Origin: Euperipatoides rowelli
Taxonomy: Eukaryota; Onychophora; Udeonychophora; Euonychophora; Peripatopsidae
Direction: 5' to 3' (one strand)
Length of the DNA stretch: 17,521 nt
Assembly (NCBI GenBank): GCA_003024985.2
Contig: PXIH01S0004362.1
Positions 1 to 8,123 of the stretch are shown here, in pieces (within the stretch, counting starts at the first letter, position 1; every line of letters begins with the position of its first letter). The notes beneath the pieces were generated by a model. That model saw only the letters and a program-made list of their open reading frames with translations. It ran no database searches and was not told where the DNA came from. The translations under genes and the position numbers were made by a program.

Positions 1-438
1 AACAACAATAGTTTTAGTTATAGTCAACATGTAAACCATCACCAAGACAAAGAAACCCACAATATTCCTGTCCACTCCAAACCACTGATTTTCCTTAAGT
101 TACAAGTCAATGGCTAGTAACTGAAGATATTACGAAAGCATACCACAAAAACCAAACCAGCTTTGCGGAACCATAAAAAAATCTCCGGTAAGATTAATTC
201 TTCATGTCAAAAACTTTAATCAATTATTTGCATATACACTAGAGCCTCGATTTGAGTCGTTTTGATTTACGATGTTTCGTCAATGTGTTGTTGATAAAAA
301 AATACTATTTTTCCATTTTGCGTTTGAAAACTATAGACTGGAAGGCAAGTAAAAAATGAAGACCATGATGTGGAATGTGAGTAAAAAAAAATGACAACAA
401 CAGGCTTTGTAGGCAAGTAAAAAAATATATACAACAAT
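1..438. other. AT-rich flank without a gene
   Basis: No coding signal or RNA gene is seen. The only structure is a short recurring word, AGGCAAG followed by a run of A, near 343, 411 and 447. It returns at 1005 in the second copy of the neighbouring tandem repeat. Short open frames here are interrupted by A/T runs and are not credible genes. Confidence 0.6.
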
Positions 439-990
439 GGGCCTAAAGGCAAGAAAAAAAAAGATTAAAAAAAAAAATAGAGCCCATTGTATTCAGAAAA
501 ATTAATGGGCTTAAAAACTAGTTTCTTTATAACAATTTATACTGTAAATTAATTTGTATATGTTTTGGTTTTAAAATTTAAAATAAAATATAAAAAATTT
601 ATACTGTAAATGGCTTAAATTAGTGAAACAATGGATGTAAATCTCAGAAAAACAAGACAACCAGTCATCTTTGAAAATCATCTATGATTCTGAAGTGATT
701 ATCTCGCATGTTGGCTTTAAGAAAATAACGAATAGGACCAAAATTGCGTAAAATTTATGATCTTTAATTTAGTTCAGTTCATTGTTGCCATAGGGCACAC
801 GGTTTATGATATAATTTAGAAAAATCACTAGTCGGCACCATTTTTTCAAGATGGTGGCCATACGGTTAAGAGACAAAGTGGGAACATGGATTTTTGAAAT
901 CAGCGTGATTTTTTCATTTAGAAAAGTTATGTTCCCCAAAATAAACAAGAAATGCCGAAAACAACTTTTTTAGAGGTCTTTTTCAATTCT
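439..990. repeat. Tandem repeat unit, copy A (~552 bp)
   Basis: This is the first of two head-to-tail copies of a diverged unit starting at GGGCCTA. Matching landmarks include: AGAGCCCATTGTATTCAG (479 and 1046); the ATGGGCTTAAAAA..AGTTTCTTTATAAC block; GTGAAACAATGGATGTAAATCTCAG; GCCATAGGGCACAC; the CCATTTTTTCAAGATGG block; and GTGGGAACATGGATTTTTGA. Copy A has about 60 bp more than copy B near 535-613, where ATTTATACTGTAAAT itself occurs twice. No protein is encoded. The unit looks like part of a dispersed noncoding repeat rather than a gene. Confidence 0.85.
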
Positions 991-1508
991 GGGCCTAGGG
1001 CTTGAAGGCAAGAAAAAAAAATGGAAATTAAAAAATAAAAAGAATTAGAGCCCATTGTATTCAGAAACAATAATGGGCTTAAAAATTAGTTTCTTTATAA
1101 CATTTTATACCATAAGATGACAAATTAGTGAAACAATGGATGTAAATCTCAGAAAAACAAGAAAACCAGTCATTTTTTAAAATCGTCCCTATGATTCTAA
1201 AGTGATTATCTCACAAAATATTGGTTTTATGAAATTAATGAATATGACCAAATTTGTGTAAAATTTTATGATCTTTAATTTAGTTCCAGTTCATTTTTGC
1301 CATAGGGCACACAGTTTATGAGATACCGGTAATTAAAGAAAACAACTAATCGATACCATTTTTTCAAGATGGCAGCCATATGGTCAAGAAACGAAAGTGG
1401 GAACATGGATTTTTGAAATCAGCATGTTTTTTTCATTTCGAAAAGTTATGTTCCCAAAATAAACAAGAAATGCCAAATACAACTTTTCTAGATGTCATTT
1501 TCAATTCT
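991..1508. repeat. Tandem repeat unit, copy B (~518 bp)
   Basis: This is the second copy of the unit at 439. It begins at GGGCCTAGGG (991) and ends where the word TTCAATTCTGGGCCTAG recurs (1502-1517). That word also closes copy A at 984-997, so a third unit start is visible before similarity stops. Substitutions and small indels relative to copy A show that the duplication is old. Confidence 0.85.
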
Positions 1509-1971
1509 GGGCCTAGTCTATAAAAACCACCGACTGCAAATAAAAAATTCAGGCTTTGAATCATTGATCTACAAGTACAAGGAGGCATTAGAAAAGGGAT
1601 CCAATAAGCGGCAATTACCGCGTTTTTAACATCTGTGCATCTATTTGTCATATACGCCACATGGGCGGAAATAGCTCAAAATTATCAAAATCGATCAAAA
1701 AGGATTATTTTGACTAGATTATACCCCCTTCCGCCCGATGTTTTAAATATGTAGTAGGAGTTACGGTTCAGGGTAAGGTTAGAACTGTAAATAATAAAAT
1801 AAAGCTGCTATCCGTTTACTTATTGTCACTTATTGGATCTGGATTCTAGGCTCTCGTGATCTACATTCCGATTGGTCTGTGAAGTAAAAACGCTATCTGG
1901 TCTGACAAACAGATAGCGTGATTTTGCAAAATTATAGACATGCCGTCAGTTTAGAGATTCATAATTGATAC
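1509..1971. other. Unassigned region with inverted repeats
   Basis: No gene is recognised. It contains an 8-bp inverted repeat GGGCGGAA / TTCCGCCC (1663-1670 and 1729-1736) and the hairpin at 1890-1919. GC and CpG content are a little higher than in the surroundings (1600-1870). That could mark an old mobile element, but no terminal repeats or target duplication could be fixed. Confidence 0.4.
1890..1919. repeat. Perfect 10-bp hairpin
   Basis: ACGCTATCTG (1890-1899) pairs perfectly with CAGATAGCGT (1910-1919) around a 10-nt loop. It is not followed by a T run and is not near any gene end, so it is not called a terminator. It may be a foldback end of a decayed DNA transposon. Confidence 0.6.
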
Positions 1972-2108
1972 ATATTAGCATAAAAGTCTAATTTTGATGT
2001 ATTTAAGGACCGAATATAACAAATTGATTAATTAAACAAGCATTTTTTTTACAAAAATACACATAAATCAATGCAGTTGAAATAGGCATTGATAAACCAC
2101 TGTAAAGA
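1972..2108 (+). repeat. Dispersed repeat, copy 1 (same as 16155-16294)
   Basis: This stretch shares a long imperfect match with 16155-16294. Common blocks are AAGTCTAATTTTGATGT, ACCGAATATAACAAATTGATTA, TTAAACA, TTGAAATAGGCATT and ATAAACCACT. By eye the identity is around 80 percent. Its right edge touches or slightly overlaps the start of the viral gene remnant, while the other copy is followed by unrelated sequence. The repeat is therefore not part of the viral gene. Confidence 0.8.
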
Positions 2109-2773
2109 TGTTTATATTAAAAAAATTAGTATACCTCTCGGAATCTACACTAGTATTCAAGACCTTATAAAAGCTATCAATACATCGATTCAATCCAGTA
2201 AATTTAAATTTGAAATACTTTTTAATTTTAAAGGTTGTATTATTGCTAGTGAGAATAAATCTCTTACGAGACCAACCGGAATTTATACATTTTCTGAATT
2301 ACAAGTCCTATCATATAACCAGACTACTAGGATTTAAAGAAGCTAAAGTAGATCCATTTAAAAATACATCTTATGTAGAACAGATGAATTCTATTCTATT
2401 TGATCATGAAGAAAAAAATTTAACTTCATTTTATAAAAATGATTTTAATAGAGACTTTCAAATCGAGAGTACATATTCTAGCGATATAAATAGAGGGATG
2501 TATACATTTATTTATTCTGATGTTATCAGTCGGCAAGTAGTAGGGGATACACATGCTCCGCTTCTTTGCACAATACCTATAGATACGGAAAAACAAAATT
2601 GTATGGTGAATAAAAGATTTGATAATCCTCATTATTTACTGGTACCTAGACAATTATTTTATACTATAGAAATCGATATCAAAGACGATACAGGTACTCC
2701 CATTCGATTTAGTTACGGAAAAGTTCTATTAAAACTTCATTTCCGTTTATATCGTTCACCCTACTTTGAATAA
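2086..2773 (+). pseudogene. Broken Polinton/adintovirus-type structural protein gene
   Basis: This is an endogenous viral gene remnant, truncated at the 5' side. The first part reads in frame 1 from about 2086 to 2330. After a frameshift near 2290-2330 the second part continues in frame 2 to the stop at 2771. The C-terminal part carries the features by which I recognise the family: VVGDTHAPLL near its middle, then IEIDIKDDTGTPIRF, and an end in LHFRLYRSPYF. These are typical of a beta-rich, capsid-associated protein of Polinton/Maverick elements and adintoviruses found in many invertebrate genomes. Assignment as a penton-like or minor capsid protein is inference. No ATG stands at the left end, and the N-terminal third appears missing. 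About 225 codons remain. The next viral ORF starts 2 nt after its stop, a compact viral layout. Confidence 0.6.
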
Positions 2774-2775
2774 TC

Positions 2776-3179
2776 ATGGATCCTTATATAGAGTATTACA
2801 ATAGACATGTAGGTGGTGGTGATTTTGATGTCTTCCGAGGAAGTCCAGTACAATACGGCTAGGTTTAGGATAATTTTTCAGTAGTTTATTTAGAAATATA
2901 GTCATTCTATTGAGTAGAGGTGTCAGATACATAACACCTAAAATAACTACAGCTGCTACTACATTAAAACCTCATGCTATTACTGCAGCTAAAGATGTTG
3001 CTAATGGTGTGATGCATGATGTCATCACTACCAAACAAGGAAGAGGGAGGAGAAAAATAAAATCTTGTTCATATAGAAAGAATAAAAGGAAATGTTCATG
3101 TTCTGCAGCATCATTATTAAAAAGATTTCAGAAGGGAAAGAGGGAGAGCAAATCTACTATAGAAAATATATTCATATAA
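2776..3179 (+). pseudogene. Broken small basic virion-type protein gene of the same element
   Basis: An ATG at 2776 opens a 28-codon frame beginning MDPYIEYYNRH, with a Gly run and FRGSP, ending at TAG (2860). The reading then shifts to frame 3, where a TAA at 2871 interrupts it, and stays open from 2874 to the stop at 3177. The C-terminal third is strongly basic, with clusters RGRRKIK, RKNKRK and KRFQKGKRESK. A MDPY..YY start, a glycine stretch and a basic tail are what I know from the small gene beside the previous protein in Polinton/adintovirus-type elements. A role like the adenoviral core or pX/pVI-like proteins is only inference. The intact gene would be about 130 codons. Frameshift and stop show it is dead. 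Confidence 0.55.
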
Positions 3180-3594
3180 AAAATGTTTCGGTGATTCAAT
3201 ATTTAAATCATAGTTTTTTTTATTCTTTCTTTTCTTTGACATGAGTAGTGGAGATGGTGGTGAGGTCACTCTCACCGATTCAATATTTAATATAGATTTT
3301 TGAATGTTTATTTGAAGTAAAGCTTCATGAAATTCATGATGACCTCTATTAATTTTGAAGTCCTATATTTATGATATAACAAAGAATAAAATACATACAA
3401 ATAGTTTATTATTAGGAGATCATGGAGATAACATACCATAAAGATCTATAATACTTACAAAAGAAAAAATATAATCAAATATTAGATAACATCACAAAGT
3501 ATTTAAATAATCCAATAACTAGCCATTGCAGTAGGTTATCATATATAAAGTCCAATATATAAATATGAGAATAATACCAAGATTCATATATTAC
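3180..3594. other. Downstream flank of viral remnant, unassigned
   Basis: A 20-codon open frame with a true ATG (3241-3303, beginning MSSGDGGEVTL) starts 61 nt after the viral stop. By position it could be the beginning of the next viral gene, but I do not recognise it and it ends quickly. The word GATTCAATATTTAA occurs twice (3193 and 3278). The rest is AT-rich with no coding signal. Confidence 0.3.
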
Positions 3595-3663
3595 ATGCCA
3601 TTTGGAAAAATGTTAAACGTTATGCATTTATGCATAACGTTTAACATTTTTCCAAAATGGCAT
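3595..3663. repeat. Near-perfect 69-nt palindromic hairpin
   Basis: From the centre at 3628/3629, 27 consecutive base pairs form (3601-3627 with 3630-3656). One bulged A at 3657 follows, then six more pairs (3595-3600 with 3658-3663). The loop is only TT. The outer ends read ATGCCA and TGGCAT. No target-site duplication beyond the arms was found. It could be a foldback or MITE remnant, a solo pair of terminal repeats, or a small-RNA precursor. Confidence 0.9.
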
Positions 3664-4207
3664 AAAAGGATTATTTTCGGAAAATTTAAATCTTACAAAA
3701 CGGTAACATAATACAAATAACAGCGGATTAGGTTTGATAATTTACAAGTTATGAATAAAATTATGTTTAACATAAAAAGTAATTGTAAAGAACTTTATGA
3801 ATCATGGTTCATTTCCTGATTTATGGGCCATAAAAATATAAGTGATGGGTTATTCAAAGTATGTATAGTGAATTATAGTCAAGTTTACAAAATATACAAT
3901 CAAGAGGGCAAATTTAATGTAAAAAAAATATCATAAATTGGTGCTTAATAAGAACCAATACTTCAAATGTTTTAGAAATAATAAGCCTATTATAAAATAA
4001 ATAAAGAATTATAAATTCACTTGTAACCTTGAGAACTTTTATATCAAGTTTAAGTTGCAAATATTACCAGCCAAAGAAAGATGATTTACATCAATTTATT
4101 GGTACTGTAGATACCAGACTTGTGTGGTGTATATAGTTAAAGCTGAAACAACTAATCTATTTTAACAATGTGAAGCAATAAAACAAGTAACAAGAGATTT
4201 CCCAAAG
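3664..4207. other. AT-rich stretch without a recognised gene
   Basis: No open frame of note and no repeat matched elsewhere in the window. Short coding-like stretches near 3780-3930 might be the beginning of the gag-like element that becomes visible from 4208, but I could not support this. Confidence 0.4.
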
Positions 4208-5012
4208 ATGGTGAATGTGAAGGTCAACTTAGCAGGAAGCTCTTAAGAATTTAATGAAAAATGGCATGAAGAAATGTACCAAAAGCTCAAAAACTTTGAA
4301 AATACTATCTTGGTCTCTGAGAATACTCTGAAAAACTAATTAGTTTTCTGAAATGTTAAAATATTGGAATATACTACTTAAATATGTTTATAGTGAGAAG
4401 ATATTTATTTTTACATTATTTCATGAAACCAAAAATACAACAATTGATGTTGGTGAAGTATTGGAACAAATAACTGAAATAGTTGGCAATCAAAATATAC
4501 AAGGAATTTATTTCCCAAGAAATACAAAGTTTCTTAAAATTGATTTGATAAATGAAGCAATTAAAAAAAAACTTGAGCAAAACTTTAAATTTATGAATGA
4601 TTTGATGTTATACCTGCCAATTGGGGGGGGGAGCAAACACATAACATTGAACTAAGGATACATAGATTACTGCACAAGAAAATTATGATATACTTAGAAA
4701 AGAGCTAGGTAAATACATGAAAATATTAACTAAAGGAACAAGAGTCTCAATTATATAAAAATAAATGTAAAGTGCTAACAAATGTAATTAGTATTACAGC
4801 AACAATGAATGATATTACTGTGGATGATATACAGTACCTCACTGAACTACATTGGAAAGTAAAAAATGTATAAATAACAATAAAAGTAAGATAACCAATT
4901 TGTTTAAATTGCAACAAACGAGGTCCTAAGATAGTAGAGTGCAAAAAAAGTATTGTGTTAAGTGTAAACAGCATTAACAAAATCAACATCAAGATAAGAA
5001 AATTAAGAAATT
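4208..5012 (+). pseudogene. Decayed gag-like ORF1 with CCHC zinc knuckle
   Basis: Coding-like segments in shifting frames share one direction. The first runs from ATG 4208 and contains KVNLAGSS, EFNEKWHEEMYQKLK and several in-frame stops. A 100-codon open frame follows (4353-4655) with TIDVGEVLEQITEIVG and NQNIQGIYFPRN. Further pieces lie near 4680-4860. At 4901-4942 the frame reads CLNCNKRGPKIVEC. This is the retroviral/retrotransposon zinc knuckle CX2CX4HX4C with the histidine changed to proline (4925-4927). After a shift in the A run at 4943-4949, a second C..C (CVKC, 4954-4965) follows. Spacing and order fit a nucleic-acid-binding Gag or a LINE ORF1 protein. I cannot tell which element type. 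The SINE at 5025 interrupts its 3' side. Confidence 0.55.
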
Positions 5013-5024
5013 ATTTTCTATTTT
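5013..5024. repeat. Target-site duplication, left copy
   Basis: ATTTTCTATTTT here is repeated exactly at 5355-5366, bracketing the SINE. Confidence 0.85.
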
Positions 5025-5354
5025 TTTTTTTTATAGAAATTTACTGTTTATTTACAATATTTATATTTTTCATTTATTTTTATTACATCCTTATAACACG
5101 AAACACATTTGATGCACTTCATATGTATCCAGGCTGGCTTAGTCCATTCCATTTCCTTGTTGCTGTAAATCCAATTTCCATCTATTTATAAATTATCATT
5201 AAGTAATTAGAAAAAATCCCCAACGCATACTAGTGCCGAAAGAAAATTATTTACTTTCCGCACTGGGACTTCCCAGGAATGTAATCTTCGACCACTTTAT
5301 ATGCACAAACTCTGGTGGCAATGATGCAAACCACTAGACCACCAGAGCAGTACC
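5025..5354 (-). mobile_element. tRNA-derived SINE, copy A
   Basis: This 330-bp minus-strand SINE lies between perfect 12-bp direct repeats (5013-5024 and 5355-5366). Read on the minus strand, it starts with a tRNA-like head: A-box-like TGGTCTAGTGGTT at 5341-5329 and a degraded B box around 5287-5277. A body follows with the words CAGTGCGGAAAGTAAATAAT, TTTCTTTCGGCACTAGTATG and GGGGATTTTTTC. It ends in an AT-rich tail and a poly(A), seen as T at 5021-5032 on the plus strand. The same body occurs at 7430-7699 and 9921-10085. It is transcribed, when active, by RNA polymerase III and moved by a partner LINE. It sits in the gag-like remnant, so it inserted later. Confidence 0.85.
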
Positions 5355-5366
5355 ATTTTCTATTTT
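5355..5366. repeat. Target-site duplication, right copy
   Basis: Exact second copy of ATTTTCTATTTT from 5013-5024. Confidence 0.85.
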
Positions 5367-5949
5367 ATTTCAGAATAAAACTGAAATGCACTATATATAA
5401 ATGATCTAATGGCATTGCAACAACAAGAAAAGAAACAAACAAAAAAAAAAAAACACAAGAACAACAAAAGTGTACAGATTTACTTGTTTGACATTTTACA
5501 AAAAAAGCTGTAACATAATAGGGAAAGAACAAAATGTAGAAAGTAGAATAAAGGAAAAATCCGAATTAGTATTAAAGAACATGAATCTGGAGGATAGTTG
5601 AGCTAGACGTCTAATAGCTCTGAAGAAGATGAGATAATTGATGAAATTAAAGATAATAATAAATGAGATTAGTAAAAACAAATTATGTACAAAAAGGTAA
5701 AAACAAAAATGGTAACATAAAGGCTTTGGTGAAGTAGTATAACATAATATATTAAGATAATTATTTAAATGTATTTAGTAATATTTGAAATATAACATTT
5801 CTATTAGCAAAATATTTGTGGTACAAATTAAAGAATGGTAATAAAACAATTATGATCCTGTTCATGAATCAAGAAATTGAAAATCATCTTGAAATTCATA
5901 AAGTTGTATTGGAAAAATTGAATAATACTCTGAATGTTTTTTTTTTTCT
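5367..5949. other. AT-rich stretch, possibly tail of the gag-like relic
   Basis: Removing the SINE joins this stretch to the zinc-knuckle region. A coding-like segment around 5475-5700 (for example KEQNVESRIKEKSELVLKN) could be the remaining 3' part of that ORF, but stops and shifts make this weak. An A-rich run lies at 5441-5453. Nothing else is recognised. Confidence 0.3.
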
Positions 5950-7045
5950 CTGGTCAAGGATTTTCCAGCTGCTGATCTGAATGCAACTAGGTCAGTCCAC
6001 AGTCTGTGGATTGTGGAATGCCCATTAGATATAGGGGTAACTGTGAAAAATGAGTAAATAGTCTGGACAATCAGTAGGGTAGCTGAGGCTCTTCAGCCCT
6101 GTAAGGCAACTCAACTAGGAGAAGGAAAACTCTGATTACAAATCCTGCACTTGGTTCTTGGGTCCCTTGTGAAGTATGAACCCCTTTGAAAAATACATGG
6201 TCAAAATATTTGTTTTAGAATGCCATGCGATCTGATTAGTGGTCAGCATGATCCAGTATCCTGGGAGGCAGGACGTGTCAAATTGTTAACTCTGGGAACC
6301 AGCAACAACAAAGGAAGCAACAATAATGGATTGACAGAGAATCGGAAAAGGAATAGAGGTATTAAAAGATTGGAATGGGGAATGTAAAAGGACTTAACAG
6401 AAGAGCAGAGGTATGTAATGAAATGACTAGAATGGAAATTGAGATATTGGGAAGAAAATATGGATTTCATCACTACCATAAGAGAAGGATAGAACTTCAG
6501 GGTAAGAACAGGAGGAGAAGGAATGAAAAGAAGAGCATAGTGAAAAAGGATATGGCAAGACAAATGTGGGATTTAAGGAGGGTTTTAGAAAAAAATTGCA
6601 ATACGATTTGACGATAAGAAAAGAAATCTACTAATTATACAAGTCTAGGCTCCAATGGCAGATAGCAATGATGAAGAAATTGAAGAATTCTACAATCTGC
6701 TAGAAGACGTGTTTCAAAGAAATAAATTTAAAGATGTGATGATAATAATAGGTGATTGGAATGCTAAAGTGGGACAGGGTAGAGACAAATAATGTCAGCG
6801 CATGGGTATTAAGAAAAAGAAATGATAGGGGCAACCTATTGTAGCTTGTAAAAGAAAAACAAATGACTGAAAATTTTTTAATTCTGTGAAACTAATTACT
6901 TCAAACTTATGAAAGGTCAAGTTAATATGGGTTACTGTCACGAAGAAAAATATTAATAAGGGCTATGGCTATGGATAAAACATCATGCATATTTGAATTA
7001 ATAGCCTTGGAATATCGATCAAGTGATTTGTCAATGATTAAAGTC
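5950..7045 (+). mobile_element. 5' part of a dead non-LTR retrotransposon (LINE), UTR and endonuclease
   Basis: The stretch 5950-6240 reads like a LINE 5' UTR, with relatively high GC and phrases such as AACTCAACTAGGAGAAGG that I associate with such elements. From 6243 the ORF2 N-terminus can be followed through shifting frames: GNVKGLN and EMTRMEIEILG (6375 on), then LLIIQV, a TAG at 6646 where a Tyr is expected, APMADSNDEEIEEFYNLLED, and GDWNAKVG (6751-6774). The last is the Asp/Asn motif of the AP-like endonuclease. Then come RKRNDRGNLL (6809 on) and scraps up to about 7045. Order and motifs match the endonuclease of RTE/CR1-like LINEs, which nicks target DNA. At least three frameshifts and several stops are present. 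The reverse transcriptase is missing, and the exact clade is not decided. Confidence 0.8.
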
Positions 7046-7388
7046 TAAAGCACCGGCATTATTTATACTATAATTCTGAAACAAACAATATCAAAGTCCA
7101 GGTTATTTTCAGTTGAACGAATGAAGCACACATTCACTTGTATAATAATTTCTAGTAGCTTGTTTGATTATGGAACAGGTTGATGATGTATCATAGCTAG
7201 CATAAATTATATTTGAAGCAGTAATAATTGCAATATAAAAATTGAATTAAAAATTTCTCGTAAAACAGTAATAATTACACAGTAACAGTAAATATTTCCT
7301 CACCAAATTAACGTGTGTGTTAAATTTAAAAAAAAAAAATAGTTGAAGAAATACTTAGCTCATTATGAAGTTGATCATAGAAATTGTC
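7046..7388. other. AT-rich stretch without a recognised gene
   Basis: No coding signal. AGTAATAATT occurs twice (7220 and 7267), and there is an A run at 7328-7339. Confidence 0.5.

Positions 7389-7416
<28 letters not shown>
7389..7416. repeat. (AT)14 microsatellite
   Basis: Uninterrupted AT dinucleotides over 28 bp directly on the tail side of SINE copy B. It may have grown from that SINE's 3' tail. Confidence 0.95.
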
Positions 7417-7419
<3 letters not shown>

Positions 7420-7429
7420 TAAATATGTT

Positions 7430-7699
7430 TCACCCGAAGACAAAACTACAGTTTATTTACAATATATGCATTATTACATTTTTCTTGTATTTCCATTTTG
7501 GACTGAATTGTCCATCATAAATCAATTGGGGATTCATTAACATTTTTGAAACGAGAAAAAATCCCTGGTGTGTACCGATGGTGAAAGAAAATTTGCCCAT
7601 TTTTCCAGCACCGGGGCTACCCAGGATCGAACCTCGACCTGTTATATACACTAGCACCGGCATCCAACAGCCTAGACCGCTGGACCACCGGAGCAGTAC
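7430..7699 (-). mobile_element. tRNA-derived SINE, copy B
   Basis: This is the best preserved head of the family. On the minus strand the A box is TGGTCCAGCGGTC (7687-7675) and the B box GGTTCGATCC (7633-7624), close to the tRNA promoter consensus. The body then reads GGTGCTGGAAAAATGGGCAA, TTTCTTTCACCATCGGTA and GGGATTTTTTCTCG, like copies A and C. It shares the tail word GTTTATTTACAATAT with copy A. The head edge GAGCAGTAC (plus strand) is the same as in copy A. No clear target-site duplication was found. Open frames across it are not genes. Confidence 0.85.
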
Positions 7700-7797
7700 A
7701 GTAATATAATTATTCTTCTAAAAATTAAAACATTCATTTCACAACTAGAATTAAAAGACTGTAATAGGTCAAATTAAAGTAGGCTACAGTATAAGCC

Positions 7798-7801
7798 TTA
7801 A
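7798..7801. repeat. TTAA target site, left
   Basis: TTAA immediately before the CCCTTTCCAC terminus; its partner is 8120-8123. Confidence 0.75.
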
Positions 7802-8119
7802 CCCTTTCCACTCCACTGAATTCAGAGAATTTGGTTTCTACAGCTTTACAATAAAAATGAAAAATCATTTTTTTTTTTTTAACATTAAGATTTGTATTCT
7901 TTTAATTTATTTATTTTTTAAATCTCTTGGGATAATTAAGACAAATATATTTTGAGTCTTTGAAACTAAAAAAAAATCGTAATTGAAGCATATTTGAATA
8001 TAATAATAATTATTGATTATGAAATACAAGGAAATGAAAATGGCGATTCAGAATCTACTTTGGAGTGCAACTACTNAATTAAAAATGGCTATTGAGAATC
8101 GACATTGCAGTGGAAAGGG
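7802..8119. mobile_element. piggyBac-type nonautonomous element (MITE), 318 bp
   Basis: The left end is CCCTTTCCACTCCACTG. The right end, read on the minus strand, is CCCTTTCCACTGCAATGTCG. These form terminal inverted repeats of 11 matching bases plus looser similarity. TTAA flanks both ends (7798-7801 and 8120-8123), the target preferred by piggyBac-family transposases. Near the right end a subterminal direct repeat is seen, with two ATGGC.ATT.AGAATC words at 8040 and 8086. There is no ORF, so it would have been moved by a transposase encoded elsewhere. The ambiguous base at 8076 lies inside it. Confidence 0.8.
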
Positions 8120-8123
8120 TTAA
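8120..8123. repeat. TTAA target site, right
   Basis: TTAA immediately after the AAAGGG terminus of the MITE. Confidence 0.75.

Noticed and set aside
267-452. Minus-strand 61-codon open frame
   Set aside because: It arises from T-rich complements of A runs in the tandem-repeat area, and its peptide is low-complexity Phe/Tyr/Ser.
1433-1660. Minus-strand 75-codon open frame
   Set aside because: It overlaps the end of repeat copy B, the aligned part of copy A is not open in the same way, and no family is recognised.
2426-2632. Minus-strand open frame opposite the viral remnant
   Set aside because: It is a shadow of the plus-strand viral gene, which has recognisable motifs.
4955-5191. Plus-strand 78-codon frame running from the gag-like relic into the SINE
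   Set aside because: It crosses the SINE boundary at 5024/5025, so it is a chance fusion.
7457-7663. Minus-strand 68-codon frame
   Set aside because: It lies wholly in SINE copy B. The tRNA-like A and B boxes explain the sequence.
7624-7687. Stand-alone tRNA gene
   Set aside because: The A and B boxes are good, but the head continues into a body repeated at two other places and a cloverleaf with a proper anticodon arm could not be drawn. It is a SINE head.
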